The notes under the pieces were generated by a model. The model saw only the letters and a program-made list of their open reading frames with translations, searched no databases and was not told the origin of the DNA. 64,000 nt of DNA from a bacterium. GTDB lineage: Bacteria > Zhuqueibacterota > Zhuqueibacteria > Residuimicrobiales > Krinioviventaceae. Shown here piece after piece: positions 8,316 to 16,647 of the stretch; positions within the stretch are counted from its first letter, which is position 1, and every line of letters begins with the position of its first letter. The stretch spans positions 1-64,000 of the forward strand of contig JAKQIY010000072.1 in the NCBI GenBank assembly GCA_029561455.1, written 5' to 3'. Position numbers and translations under genes: made by a program.

Positions 8316-10790
8316 ATGTATAAAAAAGCATTAATATATATACTAAGCGTAACAGTAATTACTATGCTGTTCAACTGCAATATTTTTGAACCGGAAGATA
8401 AATCCGGCGGATTACTATTGCGGCCGGTTTTTCCGCCTTTTACCGGCGAGGGATTGCAAAAGGGCAATACAAATATTGACCGGACCCATGTAACAGTGAC
8501 CAATTCTGCTGGGAAAACAGTAATTAATAAGGATTTACCGATAACCGTAATATCCCTGGAGGGCTCACTTAGAGTGGAGGCCGGGACCTATAGTGTGCAA
8601 ATAGATTGCTATTTGAATGGAGCACGGGTTTACACCTGTAACCGCGCCGGTATTTCCGTACAAGCAGGTGAGAAAACGATTGCTGCTTTAACACTAATAC
8701 GCACAACAGTCGCAACCCCGACTTTCAGTCCCGCTCCCGGGGTTTATCAAACCCAACAGACTGTAACAATTAACTGTACTACCCCAGGCACGGATATTTA
8801 TTATACCACGAATGGCGCCGACCCGACAATCGCTTCGACCAAATATATACATCCAATTACCATTAACAGCACTACGATCTTGAAAGCGCGGGTGTACAAG
8901 ACCGACTGGATGGCGAGTAGTGTGCAAAGCGGGGTGTATGAGATCAACTGTAGAGTAGCCACGCCAATCTTCGCTCCCCTGTCTGGAATATATACCAGTC
9001 CGCAGAATGTAACCATAAGCTGCGCGACTGCGGGCGTTGATATTTATTATACAACGAATGGCGCTAATCCGACACAATCCTCAATCAAATACACAAATAC
9101 ACCAATAATGATTAGCAGTGCCACGACCTTGAAAGCACGTGCCTTTAAAAAAGGCTGGATGTCGAGCAGTGTGCAAAGCGGTTTGTATGAGATCACCGGC
9201 ACAGTAGCGACGCCAACCTTTGCTCCGCTGCCCGGAACCTATACCAGTCCGCAGAATGTCACCATCAGTTGCACAACCCCCGGCGCGGATATTTACTATA
9301 CGACCAATGGTGTTGATCCAACAACTGCTTCAATCCTATACGCAGGCGCAGTTTATATCAACAACACTATGACCTTAAAAGCACGAGCTTATAGAAGCGG
9401 CTGGACTGACAGTAATGTGCAAGGCGGTTTGTATGAGATCACCGGCACAGTGGCGACGCCAACCATTGCTCCGCTGCCCGGAACCTATACCAGTCCTCAG
9501 AATGTCACCATCAGTTGCACAACTCCCGGTGCGGATATTTACTATACGATCAATGGTGTTGACCCGACCGAGACCTCAACATTATATGTTGGGGCCATCT
9601 CCATCAGCAGTACCACGACCCTGAAAGCGCGGGCTTACAAGACCGGCTGGACGGCAAGCAGTGTGCAAGGCGGTTTGTATGAGATCACCGGTACAGTAGC
9701 GACGCCAACCTTTGCGCCGCTGCCCGGAACCTACACCAGTCCGCAGAATGTGACTATAAGCTGCGAAACTCCAGGTGTGGAGATTTTCTATACCACCAAT
9801 GGTGTAAACCCAACAATCTCTTCGCCCCAATACACGGGCGTTGTTACCATCAGCAGCACCACAACCTTGAAAGCGCGGGCTTATAAGAGCGGCTGGGCTG
9901 AGAGTAGTGTGCAAAGCGGAGTGTATGAGATCACCGGTACCGTCGCCACACCAGTCTTTTCTCCTCTACCCGGAGCATTTGCCAACCCGCAATATGTCAC
10001 CATCAACTGTGCGACTTTAGGAGCGAATATTTACTATACCACCAATGGTGTTGACCCGACGACCTCCTCGACCCCATACACTGGGGCGATTTATATCAGC
10101 AGCACCAAAGTGTTGAAAGCGCGGGCATACAAGAGTGGCTGGAATGCGAGCAGCGTGCAAAGCGGGTCGTATAGGATAAATAGTGAACCTACCGGCACGG
10201 TAACTGATATTGATGGGAATGTTTACCAAACTATAAAAATAGGCAACCAGTGGTGGATGGCGCAGGATCTGCGAGTGACGCATTATCGCAATGGCGATCC
10301 CATCCCCAATGTTACCGGTAATTATACATGGACAACATTAAGTACCGGTGCATACTGTTATTATAATAATAACAGTGACTATGCAGATTATTATGGAGCG
10401 TTATACAACTGGTATGCGGTGAAAGATAGCCGCAATATTGCTCCAGCCGGCTGGCATGTGTCAACAGATGCCGAATGGCAAACCCTGGTCGATTACCTGG
10501 GCGGGTGGACGATTGCCGGCGGCGAATTGAAAGATACTGGAGAAACATATTGGAATAGTCCCAATCAGGGCGCTAACAACTCTACCGGTTTTACAGCGCG
10601 GGGAGGCGGCTTTCGTATCAACACAAACGGTCTTTTCTACGAAATGGGTCAAGACTGCCATATTTGGTCTACTAAAGAGAACAATGAGGAAAGCGCCTGG
10701 TACCGCTGCCTGGGCTATAGTACACCGGAGGTGCACCGCAACTATAGTGATAAGCGACGTGGTTTCACGGTTCGTTGTGTAAAGGATTGA
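8316..10790 (+). CDS. large FISUMP lipoprotein with six chitobiase-C-like repeats
   Basis: The 824-residue paralog of the 5381-6904 product has the same architecture but six repeats. It has a lipoprotein-like signal (VITMLFNC, Cys near residue 19) and the fibronectin-like N-terminal domain to about 128. Six beta-repeats of 82-83 residues run from about 131 to 625 (VATPTFAPLPGTYTSPQ, DIYYTTNGVDPT), and a FISUMP domain from GTVTDIDGNVYQTIKIG to the end (GFTVRCVKD) closes it. The repeats start at nucleotides 8706, 8952, 9201, 9447, 9693 and 9939. It lies 67 nt after the broken TlpA copy. Probably outer-membrane anchored and surface exposed; a ligand is not known. Confidence 0.85.
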   Translation: MYKKALIYILSVTVITMLFNCNIFEPEDKSGGLLLRPVFPPFTGEGLQKGNTNIDRTHVTVTNSAGKTVINKDLPITVISLEGSLRVEAGTYSVQIDCYLNGARVYTCNRAGISVQAGEKTIAALTLIRTTVATPTFSPAPGVYQTQQTVTINCTTPGTDIYYTTNGADPTIASTKYIHPITINSTTILKARVYKTDWMASSVQSGVYEINCRVATPIFAPLSGIYTSPQNVTISCATAGVDIYYTTNGANPTQSSIKYTNTPIMISSATTLKARAFKKGWMSSSVQSGLYEITGTVATPTFAPLPGTYTSPQNVTISCTTPGADIYYTTNGVDPTTASILYAGAVYINNTMTLKARAYRSGWTDSNVQGGLYEITGTVATPTIAPLPGTYTSPQNVTISCTTPGADIYYTINGVDPTETSTLYVGAISISSTTTLKARAYKTGWTASSVQGGLYEITGTVATPTFAPLPGTYTSPQNVTISCETPGVEIFYTTNGVNPTISSPQYTGVVTISSTTTLKARAYKSGWAESSVQSGVYEITGTVATPVFSPLPGAFANPQYVTINCATLGANIYYTTNGVDPTTSSTPYTGAIYISSTKVLKARAYKSGWNASSVQSGSYRINSEPTGTVTDIDGNVYQTIKIGNQWWMAQDLRVTHYRNGDPIPNVTGNYTWTTLSTGAYCYYNNNSDYADYYGALYNWYAVKDSRNIAPAGWHVSTDAEWQTLVDYLGGWTIAGGELKDTGETYWNSPNQGANNSTGFTARGGGFRINTNGLFYEMGQDCHIWSTKENNEESAWYRCLGYSTPEVHRNYSDKRRGFTVRCVKD
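8706..10184 (+). repeat. six tandem 246/249-bp intragenic repeats
   Basis: Unit starts (at the Thr/Arg codon before VATP) are 8706, 8952, 9201, 9447, 9693 and 9939: spacings 246, 249, 246, 246 and 246 bp. Units 3-5 are highly similar at nucleotide level, for example GCGACGCCAACCTTTGC near 9207 and 9699. This points to recent expansion by unequal crossing-over, whereas the outer units are more diverged. Confidence 0.85.
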
Positions 10791-10822
10791 GTACGCCCGG
10801 CGAAATTGTAATAATGTTGGAC

Positions 10823-10984
10823 CGACTCAGGGCTGTGCCCTGGGTCGGGCAATATCAGGGGCTGTACCCCGGTAGTAATATTGTTCGGCTAAAAACAGGG
10901 CAACCACGAAGGTTACCATTACCGGTATTTCCCGGACGGATGTCCGGTTCTATCGTCCGCACCGGATGAATATCTGGCGCGATC
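10823..10984 (+). repeat. 161-bp non-coding repeat R160, copy 2
   Basis: Near-identical to 6949-7109, including the phrase AGTAATATTGTTCGGCTAAA and the CCGGAC/GTCCGG stem. It starts 32 nt after the second FISUMP gene. Confidence 0.85.
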
Positions 10985-11346
10985 AAAAGTGCTACGCACC
11001 TTGTATCTGTGCGTAATTAAAAATATTCAAGACAACCGGGATTAAACTGTTTATTAAAAGTTACAAATTCCAGGTGCGTAGCACTTTATAATATGGAACA
11101 GATGATTTACCCCTGCGTTTGAATTTCCATCTGCGATAATCTGCGACATCTGCGGATGATTACCTTTCACCCTTGGTGTATTTTGTCTGCTTTTCACCCC
11201 GGCGCGATCAAAATTTAGAACAAGGGGTTGTAACCCCTTGTCATCGGACGGATGTCCGGTTGTATTGTCCGCACCGGATAAATATCCGGCGCTTTCTTAC
11301 CTAATCATTGATAGCGGGATAGAATCCCGCCCTGCAGGTAGGCCCC
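10985..11346. other. hairpin-mosaic spacer
   Basis: No gene. It contains a CCCCGGCGCGATCA motif (11197-11210), AACAAGGGGTTGTAACCCCTTG (about 11219-11240), CGGACGGATGTCCGG (about 11246) and CCGGATAAATATCCGG near 11275. A GGTGCGTAGCACTTT element at about 11072 is the inverse of AAAGTGCTACGCACC at about 10986, so the roughly 100 bp between them form a large inverted pair. Confidence 0.65.
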
Positions 11347-12009
11347 TTACGCAAACGGCCGGTCGAAACGTTTGTCCCAGGCATTATTCTTTTTCAGGTG
11401 CATGTTCCAGTAAAAATTGGTCAACCCGGTTAAATTCAAAATACGAAATATCGTTCGGCGCAACCACGACATGTTCTCGCGCGGGGTCAGTTCGCGCAAC
11501 AGTTCCGAACTGAAAGCATTATATTTCGCAAAAAACACACCCAGGTCATAAAACGTTTTGAACAGCTTTCTCGTCATGTTGGGAGGCATCATTTGAATGC
11601 CTTCCACACCGCCTTTGACAATGGTTCCTAAATACTCGCACCCCAGTCGTTTGGCCAGCTTTTGCAAATAGGCTTCCACAAACCGGCAATGATGCGGCTC
11701 CGGGAAACCGGATTGCACCACAAATCCCAGGCGCGGATTACCGGACCTTCCGCATAATGGCTGCAATGCTTCGATAAAGTGTTTGACAATACCCGGCATG
11801 GCGTCCGTATAGAGCGGAAAAGCAAGGATGACATTTTCCGCATCCTGGAATAATTCCATGTTTTTATCGGCGTCTTTGGTATGGATCAGGTAATGAACCT
11901 GCGCCTGGTTATCATTACCATGAGTATAACCGGCAATGAATTGATCCATCAACAGTGTTGTGTTGCTGTTTTTACCGCGCGGCGAACCGTTAAAGATGAT
12001 TAATGGCAT
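11347..12009 (-). CDS. flavodoxin-fold NAD(P)H-dependent oxidoreductase-like protein
   Basis: The 220-residue product begins MPLIIFNGSPRGKNSNTTLL, the phosphate-binding loop of NADPH-dependent FMN reductase/flavodoxin-like proteins (N-G-S-P-R-x-x-x-S-N-T). A middle strand VILAFPLYTDAMPGIVKHF forms the second FMN contact (P-L-Y-x-D-x-x-P). The C-terminal 80 residues (WLRRTIFRILNLTGLTNFYWN) are basic and aromatic and may be a helical extension. Its start overlaps the end of the upstream gene by 20 nt, so the two are co-translated and may form one flavoprotein pair. Substrate unknown. Confidence 0.75.
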   Translation of the reverse strand: MPLIIFNGSPRGKNSNTTLLMDQFIAGYTHGNDNQAQVHYLIHTKDADKNMELFQDAENVILAFPLYTDAMPGIVKHFIEALQPLCGRSGNPRLGFVVQSGFPEPHHCRFVEAYLQKLAKRLGCEYLGTIVKGGVEGIQMMPPNMTRKLFKTFYDLGVFFAKYNAFSSELLRELTPRENMSWLRRTIFRILNLTGLTNFYWNMHLKKNNAWDKRFDRPFA

Positions 12010-12541
12010 GGAACACCTCCTCTACCGGCTGCTCTGTTGTCATAGTAAAATCGAGTGTGGAACGGAAATTGAGACTGAAACGATCATAAATATCCGTAAT
12101 GATTTTTATATCCTCCGCGTCGGTGTCAGGGGACTTTTGCAATAACAGTCCCAGTTTGGGATAAGACTCGTAGCGCTTGCGATGATGGCATTCTTTATGA
12201 ACAATCTGAATATAGGGGTGCAGCAGGGGGATTAACTTGTCCTGCGTCTTTTTCAGCAGCGCCGAAGGAAAGCCCATAATAACCGGGGAGGCAAAGAGTA
12301 AAAAATCCGCATGAATGGTATCGGCGCAGATTTGCTGCGAGTCGTCCTGCACAAAGCAGCGGCCCGGCGTTTTCCACCAGCAACTCCAGCAGCCGGTGCA
12401 GTATTTTATAGATTGTTCGCGGATAATGGTATGGGTAACGCTGTGGTTACCGGCGCGCAGCCGCTGTACCAACTGCCGTAAATAACCGGCGTATTGCACA
12501 TCATTGGCGTCGGGCTGGCCATCGAGGATAAGAATTTTCAA
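11990..12541 (-). CDS. flavodoxin-fold FMN reductase-like protein with a Cys-Trp motif
   Basis: The 183-residue protein has MKILILDGQPDAND at the N-terminal FMN phosphate loop, then KYCTGCWSCWWKTPGRCFVQDD (Cys near residues 48, 51, 54 and 62), and LLFASPVIMGFPSALLKK as the second flavin loop. The C-x-x-C-x-x-C-type stretch is typical of iron-sulfur-flavoprotein-like or NADPH-dependent FMN reductase family proteins (residues C-T-G-C). The catalytic substrate is unknown. It is the first gene of a two-gene unit with 11347-12009. No strong ribosome site is visible before the start. Confidence 0.75.
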   Translation of the reverse strand: MKILILDGQPDANDVQYAGYLRQLVQRLRAGNHSVTHTIIREQSIKYCTGCWSCWWKTPGRCFVQDDSQQICADTIHADFLLFASPVIMGFPSALLKKTQDKLIPLLHPYIQIVHKECHHRKRYESYPKLGLLLQKSPDTDAEDIKIITDIYDRFSLNFRSTLDFTMTTEQPVEEVFHAINHL

Positions 12542-12636
12542 TAGTATTTTTCCAATTGTTTATCCAGATATTTGAATTTCTAAATCGAATTCAATGAATT
12601 AAGTATATTGATTTTTTTTAGAGCAAGTCTTCTCAT

Positions 12637-12851
12637 GGGGCTGTATCAAAAGCCTCAAATAATACAAGGTCATGCAAAATAAAAAGTAGACATAATAAAC
12701 TTGTCATTTCGAGCGAAGCGAGAAATCTTGTTTTTACAATATGTTAAAGACGAAAGATTCCTCGTCGCTTCGCTCCTCGGAATGACATGAAAAGCTTTTT
12801 TTACTCAAATTTGTATCCTGGTCTACTTTTGGGGGCTTTTGATACAGCCCC
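12637..12851. mobile_element. MITE-like element family A, complete copy
   Basis: The 215-bp element has terminal inverted repeats GGGGCTGTATCAAAAGCC (12637-12654) and GGCTTTTGATACAGCCCC (12834-12851). Inside are two inverted arms, ATTTCGAGCGAAGCGAGAAAT and GATTCCTCGTCGCTTCGCTC. The palindrome CATG abuts both ends. An inverted copy with high similarity over its inner part lies at 21869-22081 and a half copy at about 27121-27223. It carries no coding sequence, so it would need a transposase in trans. Confidence 0.85.
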
Positions 12852-12996
12852 ATGGCATTGTCAACTGAAACTCTGTTTTATTAATACTCTTACTTTCTTT
12901 ATAGCAGGTTACTGAAAATTTGCTGTTTTTGAATATATACTTTAGTAATACTAACTAGAATGAAAACAAGGGACGCAACCCCTTGTACCAATGTAA

Positions 12997-13014
12997 GGTT
13001 TTTGATACAGCCTC
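12997..13014. repeat. solitary MITE family A terminus
   Basis: GGTTTTTGATACAGCCTC resembles the right end of the family A element 146 bp away, without a matching left part. It is preceded by a GGGACGCAACCCCTTG stem of the hairpin-repeat type. Probably a decayed copy. Confidence 0.5.
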
Positions 13015-13020
13015 TAATAT

Positions 13021-13767
13021 TCATTTATGCAATCTCTTTTTCACCGCTTCCCAGGATGGAGTAATTAAAAAGCTCTCATCCATATTACGCACCATTGTTT
13101 CAAAACGGCGCATCGGTACAGTCAGCGTTAACGTATCATTGGGGACTTCCGGTCGCGCCGAAGCATCAAACATCCCCAAAACGCACCGCGGCGCTGCCGA
13201 GTTGGCTTCCATTACCGGGTAATAGATTATCGAAGCGCAGCCGGACCCAAACGGCGCAATCACGCCATCGGGTTCCGCAATATCAAAATTCGCCAGGGTA
13301 AACAAGCCGGAAAGTACATTGACAGTAGCAAAAAAGATCACGGCTTGCGGATCGTCGTCCGCTTCCAGCATGTCCCATCTTTTAAACACCAGGTACTTGC
13401 CGGGCGCCCGGTAGGGTGTAAGATGCTTGAAAAAGGTTTTGACCAATGCCGGGGACTTTTTATAGCGCTCACCGCTAAACAGTCCCGGAATACCGCAAGA
13501 TAAAAAATAGGGGAAATCGGCGCGCAGTTTTTGGCTGTAGCCGCTAAAGCGTTTGCCGCCGGAGCAGCCTCTGGCTTTGGCATTGTATACGAAAACCTTG
13601 CCGGCTCTGACCCGGTTGAGGTTACCTATTAAACAGTCATGTTCGCCGGAATTTTTCCGATCTTCTTCGTTAACCTGGTCCGTATAAAAATAGCATACCG
13701 GCAATGCAACGCCGGGAAAATATTTTTCCCAACGTGTTATAAAGTATTGTTTAAAATCGGCGTCCAT
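13021..13767 (-). CDS. DUF169-like protein
   Basis: The 248-residue soluble protein carries YFYTDQ near the start, a Cys-containing EHDCLIGNLNRVRAGK segment, ARGCSGGKRFSGY, SCGIPGLFSGERYKKSP and FGSGCASIIYYPVMEAN. The pattern of conserved Gly/Cys, and the overall length, resemble the DUF169 family (uncharacterised proteins also called ArCR). The assignment is by recognition only and moderately sure. An AGGTG ribosome site precedes the ATG. It stands between the family A MITE and an exported-protein gene on the same strand. Confidence 0.6.
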   Translation of the reverse strand: MDADFKQYFITRWEKYFPGVALPVCYFYTDQVNEEDRKNSGEHDCLIGNLNRVRAGKVFVYNAKARGCSGGKRFSGYSQKLRADFPYFLSCGIPGLFSGERYKKSPALVKTFFKHLTPYRAPGKYLVFKRWDMLEADDDPQAVIFFATVNVLSGLFTLANFDIAEPDGVIAPFGSGCASIIYYPVMEANSAAPRCVLGMFDASARPEVPNDTLTLTVPMRRFETMVRNMDESFLITPSWEAVKKRLHK

Positions 13768-13811
13768 AGTTCACCTGCTGCTGGTGAGAAAAACAATGAT
13801 CCGGCAGTGCT

Positions 13812-15101
13812 CTAATTCACATCCCAAAACAACGCATCTTCAGCGGGACGGGATTGCAGGATTTTTTCTTCCAGTTCTTGTAATTTCCCTTCCGTATCCC
13901 GCACCATGTTTTGCTCATTGGCTTCGATTTCGATACCCACGCCCCCACAGGTCGGCAGCCATAACTTGATGATCTCGATGCTGTCTTCCAATTCGCGGCG
14001 ATGCTCAAACTGTTCAATGCGCGATAACCCTTTTTTGGTGGGCGCAACCTTGATCTCCGCTACGCTGAAATTTTCCAGCCAATAATCCAGCTTGACCGTT
14101 TTATCGATTTCATTATAATTCATTACTTTGGCCAGCGCCACCAGGCGGAATAATGCTTCCAGTTCATAGTAGATCGGCTCTTTTTCTGCAATATCACCGT
14201 ACAACAACGTAAAACGACTGGCAAATTCCTGCGCCAGTGAATCGGTTTTGCCGGTGCCGACCAGACTTTTCCCGGAAGAATGCAGATATTGCGATTCCGT
14301 CAACAGTGTGATCGGGCATTGCGATAGCGATACAGTATTATCATTATAGGTATATTGATTTTCACCGGGATAAAACCAGAAACGGTTCATGGAGCATATA
14401 CCCAAATTTAACGTTTTCCCGGCAATAACCGCCTGTTCCAGCTTTGTTTTTGTCAGGTTCATCAGACTGGAAAATCCATCAACCGCAGGCTCTACGGAGC
14501 CATCAACCAGCCTTTTCATCAGGTAATCCGCTTCCACCATAACATCGCCAAAATGAGTTTCAAAGGGAATGCCCAGCACCCGCACGGTTTGCGGCTGGGC
14601 GCAGATGTCATGCCATTTACCTATCTGGTCGTCTATAGCCTGAATATCCTGATTTTTCATCAATTCATTAGTTTGTGTATTCAGTTGCCCTAGCACCTGC
14701 GGATCGGGGTCTATTGAGCAGCCGGGAAAAGAGTAATACCAGGTATTATCTTTAAATTCCGCATATTTCATCCAGGCGTTGCGCAATGCCACCACAAAAT
14801 CTTCAGTGTGCATGAATGGCAGTCGGGTATCTACGCGGCCGAACAGTACAATGTCATGGTTTTTTTTGTCGAGAATATATCCGTCCACCACTGTAATGCC
14901 GCAAAATAGAGATAACAGCTTGCTTATTTCCGGACTGTTTACTGTCTTTAATCTTTTCTGCAATTCATTCAGAGAAAATGCGCGCTGCGCACCCTGGTCG
15001 TTTGCCGGTAATGCAAGCGCGTATGATTGTACCAGTAACAGGATAGTCAGCATCATGCCGACAAAAAGGAATCTATGCTTGCTTTTCATAAGCCTTACCA
15101 T
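13812..15101 (-). CDS. exported protein of unknown function, possibly DUF1598-like
   Basis: The product (425-429 residues) starts with a signal peptide (KHRFLFVGMMLTILLLVQSYALA). ATG 15089, preceded by GGTAAGG, is a good alternative to 15101. Downstream, ITVVDGYILDKKNHDIVLFG, MHTEDFVVALRNAWMKY and YSFPGCSIDPDPQVLGQLN recall the DUF1598 proteins known mainly from Planctomycetes, but this is a weak assignment. The last 70 residues (IEIEANEQNMVRDTEGKLQ) are charged and helical. It lies upstream of the DUF169-like gene and downstream of a lipoprotein gene, all minus strand with 40-45-nt gaps, so they may form one operon. Confidence 0.65.
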   Translation of the reverse strand: MVRLMKSKHRFLFVGMMLTILLLVQSYALALPANDQGAQRAFSLNELQKRLKTVNSPEISKLLSLFCGITVVDGYILDKKNHDIVLFGRVDTRLPFMHTEDFVVALRNAWMKYAEFKDNTWYYSFPGCSIDPDPQVLGQLNTQTNELMKNQDIQAIDDQIGKWHDICAQPQTVRVLGIPFETHFGDVMVEADYLMKRLVDGSVEPAVDGFSSLMNLTKTKLEQAVIAGKTLNLGICSMNRFWFYPGENQYTYNDNTVSLSQCPITLLTESQYLHSSGKSLVGTGKTDSLAQEFASRFTLLYGDIAEKEPIYYELEALFRLVALAKVMNYNEIDKTVKLDYWLENFSVAEIKVAPTKKGLSRIEQFEHRRELEDSIEIIKLWLPTCGGVGIEIEANEQNMVRDTEGKLQELEEKILQSRPAEDALFWDVN

Positions 15102-15140
15102 ATTTAATAAAAAACCCCGGCTTGAACCGGGGCCGGATTG

Positions 15141-15824
15141 TTATTTGTCTTTGAAACTGGCCAGCTTTTTCAGATCGATCTTTTCCAGGGCATTACGAAC
15201 ATCTTCAATTTTTACGCTATACCCTTCCACGTCGACCACAAAACGCTCTGCCACCAGGATTTGGATTTGTCCGTATTGGCTCTCATTTTCATATCTTTCT
15301 ATGCCGCGCATACCCTTCCAGGTGATGGATTTTTCATAGCCGGTATCGGTTTCCCGGTCAAAATCAGTTACCGCCCAGCCGAACTGCGCCATCATGACCA
15401 TTTTTTGCATCGAAGCATAATCGTAAATTTCGATATTGATGGATTTGCCTTCATCGTTCTGGTAGTCGCCCGTCGCCTGGGAGAGTTTAATACCCATCGC
15501 TGAATTTTTTTCACCGCTGGCGTTGGTGCGGGGCAGGCCGTCCAGCGCTTCGGGTAGCAGGGCTTTCAGTTCGCGAAAATCGACCGGTTCAACGGCGCTG
15601 TCGCTTATTGCCTGGCCCATTTTTTTCATAGCTTCGGCCATGGCTTCTATCCCTTCGCTGCCGCCTTCTTTAATTTGTTCGCCGGCCTCGGCCATTTGCT
15701 GCGCCGCTTCATCCATAGTTTGCGCGGCTTTTTCAAGATTTTTCTGCTCCTGACTTTTACCGCATCCGGCTACCAGGGCAAAAACTAATATTACGCTTGT
15801 TAAAATAACTGCTGTTCGGTACAT
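15141..15824 (-). CDS. putative lipoprotein with an N-terminal helical linker
   Basis: The 227-residue product has a lipobox (ILVFALVAGC, Cys about residue 21). A charged Ala/Glu-rich stretch follows (KNLEKAAQTMDEAAQQMAEAGEQI and KEGGSEGIEAMAEAMKKMG) that should form a coiled coil. After it comes a compact domain containing FRELKALLPEALDGLPR and VDVEGYSVKIEDVRNALEKI. I start it at ATG 15824 because GGAGG lies 5-7 nt upstream; 15836 is also open. Function unknown. It is the first gene of the three-gene minus-strand group, divergent from the ECF sigma operon. Confidence 0.75.
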   Translation of the reverse strand: MYRTAVILTSVILVFALVAGCGKSQEQKNLEKAAQTMDEAAQQMAEAGEQIKEGGSEGIEAMAEAMKKMGQAISDSAVEPVDFRELKALLPEALDGLPRTNASGEKNSAMGIKLSQATGDYQNDEGKSINIEIYDYASMQKMVMMAQFGWAVTDFDRETDTGYEKSITWKGMRGIERYENESQYGQIQILVAERFVVDVEGYSVKIEDVRNALEKIDLKKLASFKDK

Positions 15825-15931
15825 AATATCCTCCATTTTATGACGGTAGAATAATAATTATTCCCCAAGTCAATTGCAAGGAAAATAACAAAAATATTAC
15901 CTGAAAAATCTGCAAATCCCAATTAAATGAT

Positions 15932-15961
15932 TTGACACTGTGAAACTTTTTTAATAATTTG
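15932..15961 (+). promoter_or_regulatory. promoter of the ECF sigma operon
   Basis: TTGACA (15932-15937), 17-bp spacer and TAATTT (15955-15960) fit a sigma70-type promoter. A TGAAAC/GTCGAA pair overlaps it (15941-15946 and 15961-15966), which resembles an ECF-type promoter but has a 14-nt spacer, shorter than usual. Autoregulation is therefore possible but not shown. The start codon is 66 nt downstream. Confidence 0.45.
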
Positions 15962-16026
15962 TCGAATAAATAACAGGGTCGGGTGTAATAGTTGAGAATG
16001 ATGAACCCGACTAAATTTGAGCGTTT

Positions 16027-16647
16027 ATGGAGCTAATTTTGGACACAATCGAAACGGTTATAAAACCCGGATTGGGCCCGGAAATACTGCATTTCAAGGA
16101 CGACCAGGAAGCAATTTTACAAAGCCAGCGTGGTAACCGGCAGGCATTCGGATTCCTGGTGAAAAAGTATATGCAGCGCGCCTATTATACCGCTTTGGGA
16201 CTTGTTGGTTCGCACGATAGCGCTGTGGACCTTTCCCAGGAAGCGTTCATTCGCGCTTTTCGCTCGATTAAAAAATTTCAGGCCGGCAAGAATTTTTTTA
16301 CCTGGTATTATCGCATTTTGCGGAACTTGTGTTTTAACCATTTGCGCGACCGCGCCCGGCATGCCCGGCCTTTTTCCGAGATCAGGGAAGAAGAACTGGA
16401 GAGTATAACGGACAGCGACGGCGCCACCGGCGCTGTTATTGAGCGGAATGAAACGCAGCGACTGGTGTGGGAAGCCCTGGAGTCTTTGAAAGAACAGGAA
16501 CGGGAGATCATCATTTTAAAAGATATGCAAGATTTATCGTATAAAGAGATTGCGGAAGTGTTTGATTGCCCGGTGGGGACGGTCATGTCGCGGTTGTTTA
16601 CCGCCCGGCAAGCCCTGAAGGCAAAACTCGAAAGGTTGTATTCATGA
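16027..16647 (+). CDS. ECF RNA polymerase sigma factor
   Basis: The 206-residue protein has the two ECF sigma regions. Sigma-2 covers about residues 38-110, with HDSAVDLSQEAFIRAFRSI in -10 recognition and FFTWYYRILRNLCFNHLRD. Sigma-4 is C-terminal, about 145-203, with the helix-turn-helix DLSYKEIAEVFDCPVGTVMS. A negatively charged linker (EEELESITDSDG) separates them. The stop overlaps the next start as ATGA, the usual arrangement for a cognate anti-sigma factor. The 25-residue N-terminal extension before the sigma-2 region is longer than in many ECFs. Confidence 0.9.
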   Translation: MELILDTIETVIKPGLGPEILHFKDDQEAILQSQRGNRQAFGFLVKKYMQRAYYTALGLVGSHDSAVDLSQEAFIRAFRSIKKFQAGKNFFTWYYRILRNLCFNHLRDRARHARPFSEIREEELESITDSDGATGAVIERNETQRLVWEALESLKEQEREIIILKDMQDLSYKEIAEVFDCPVGTVMSRLFTARQALKAKLERLYS

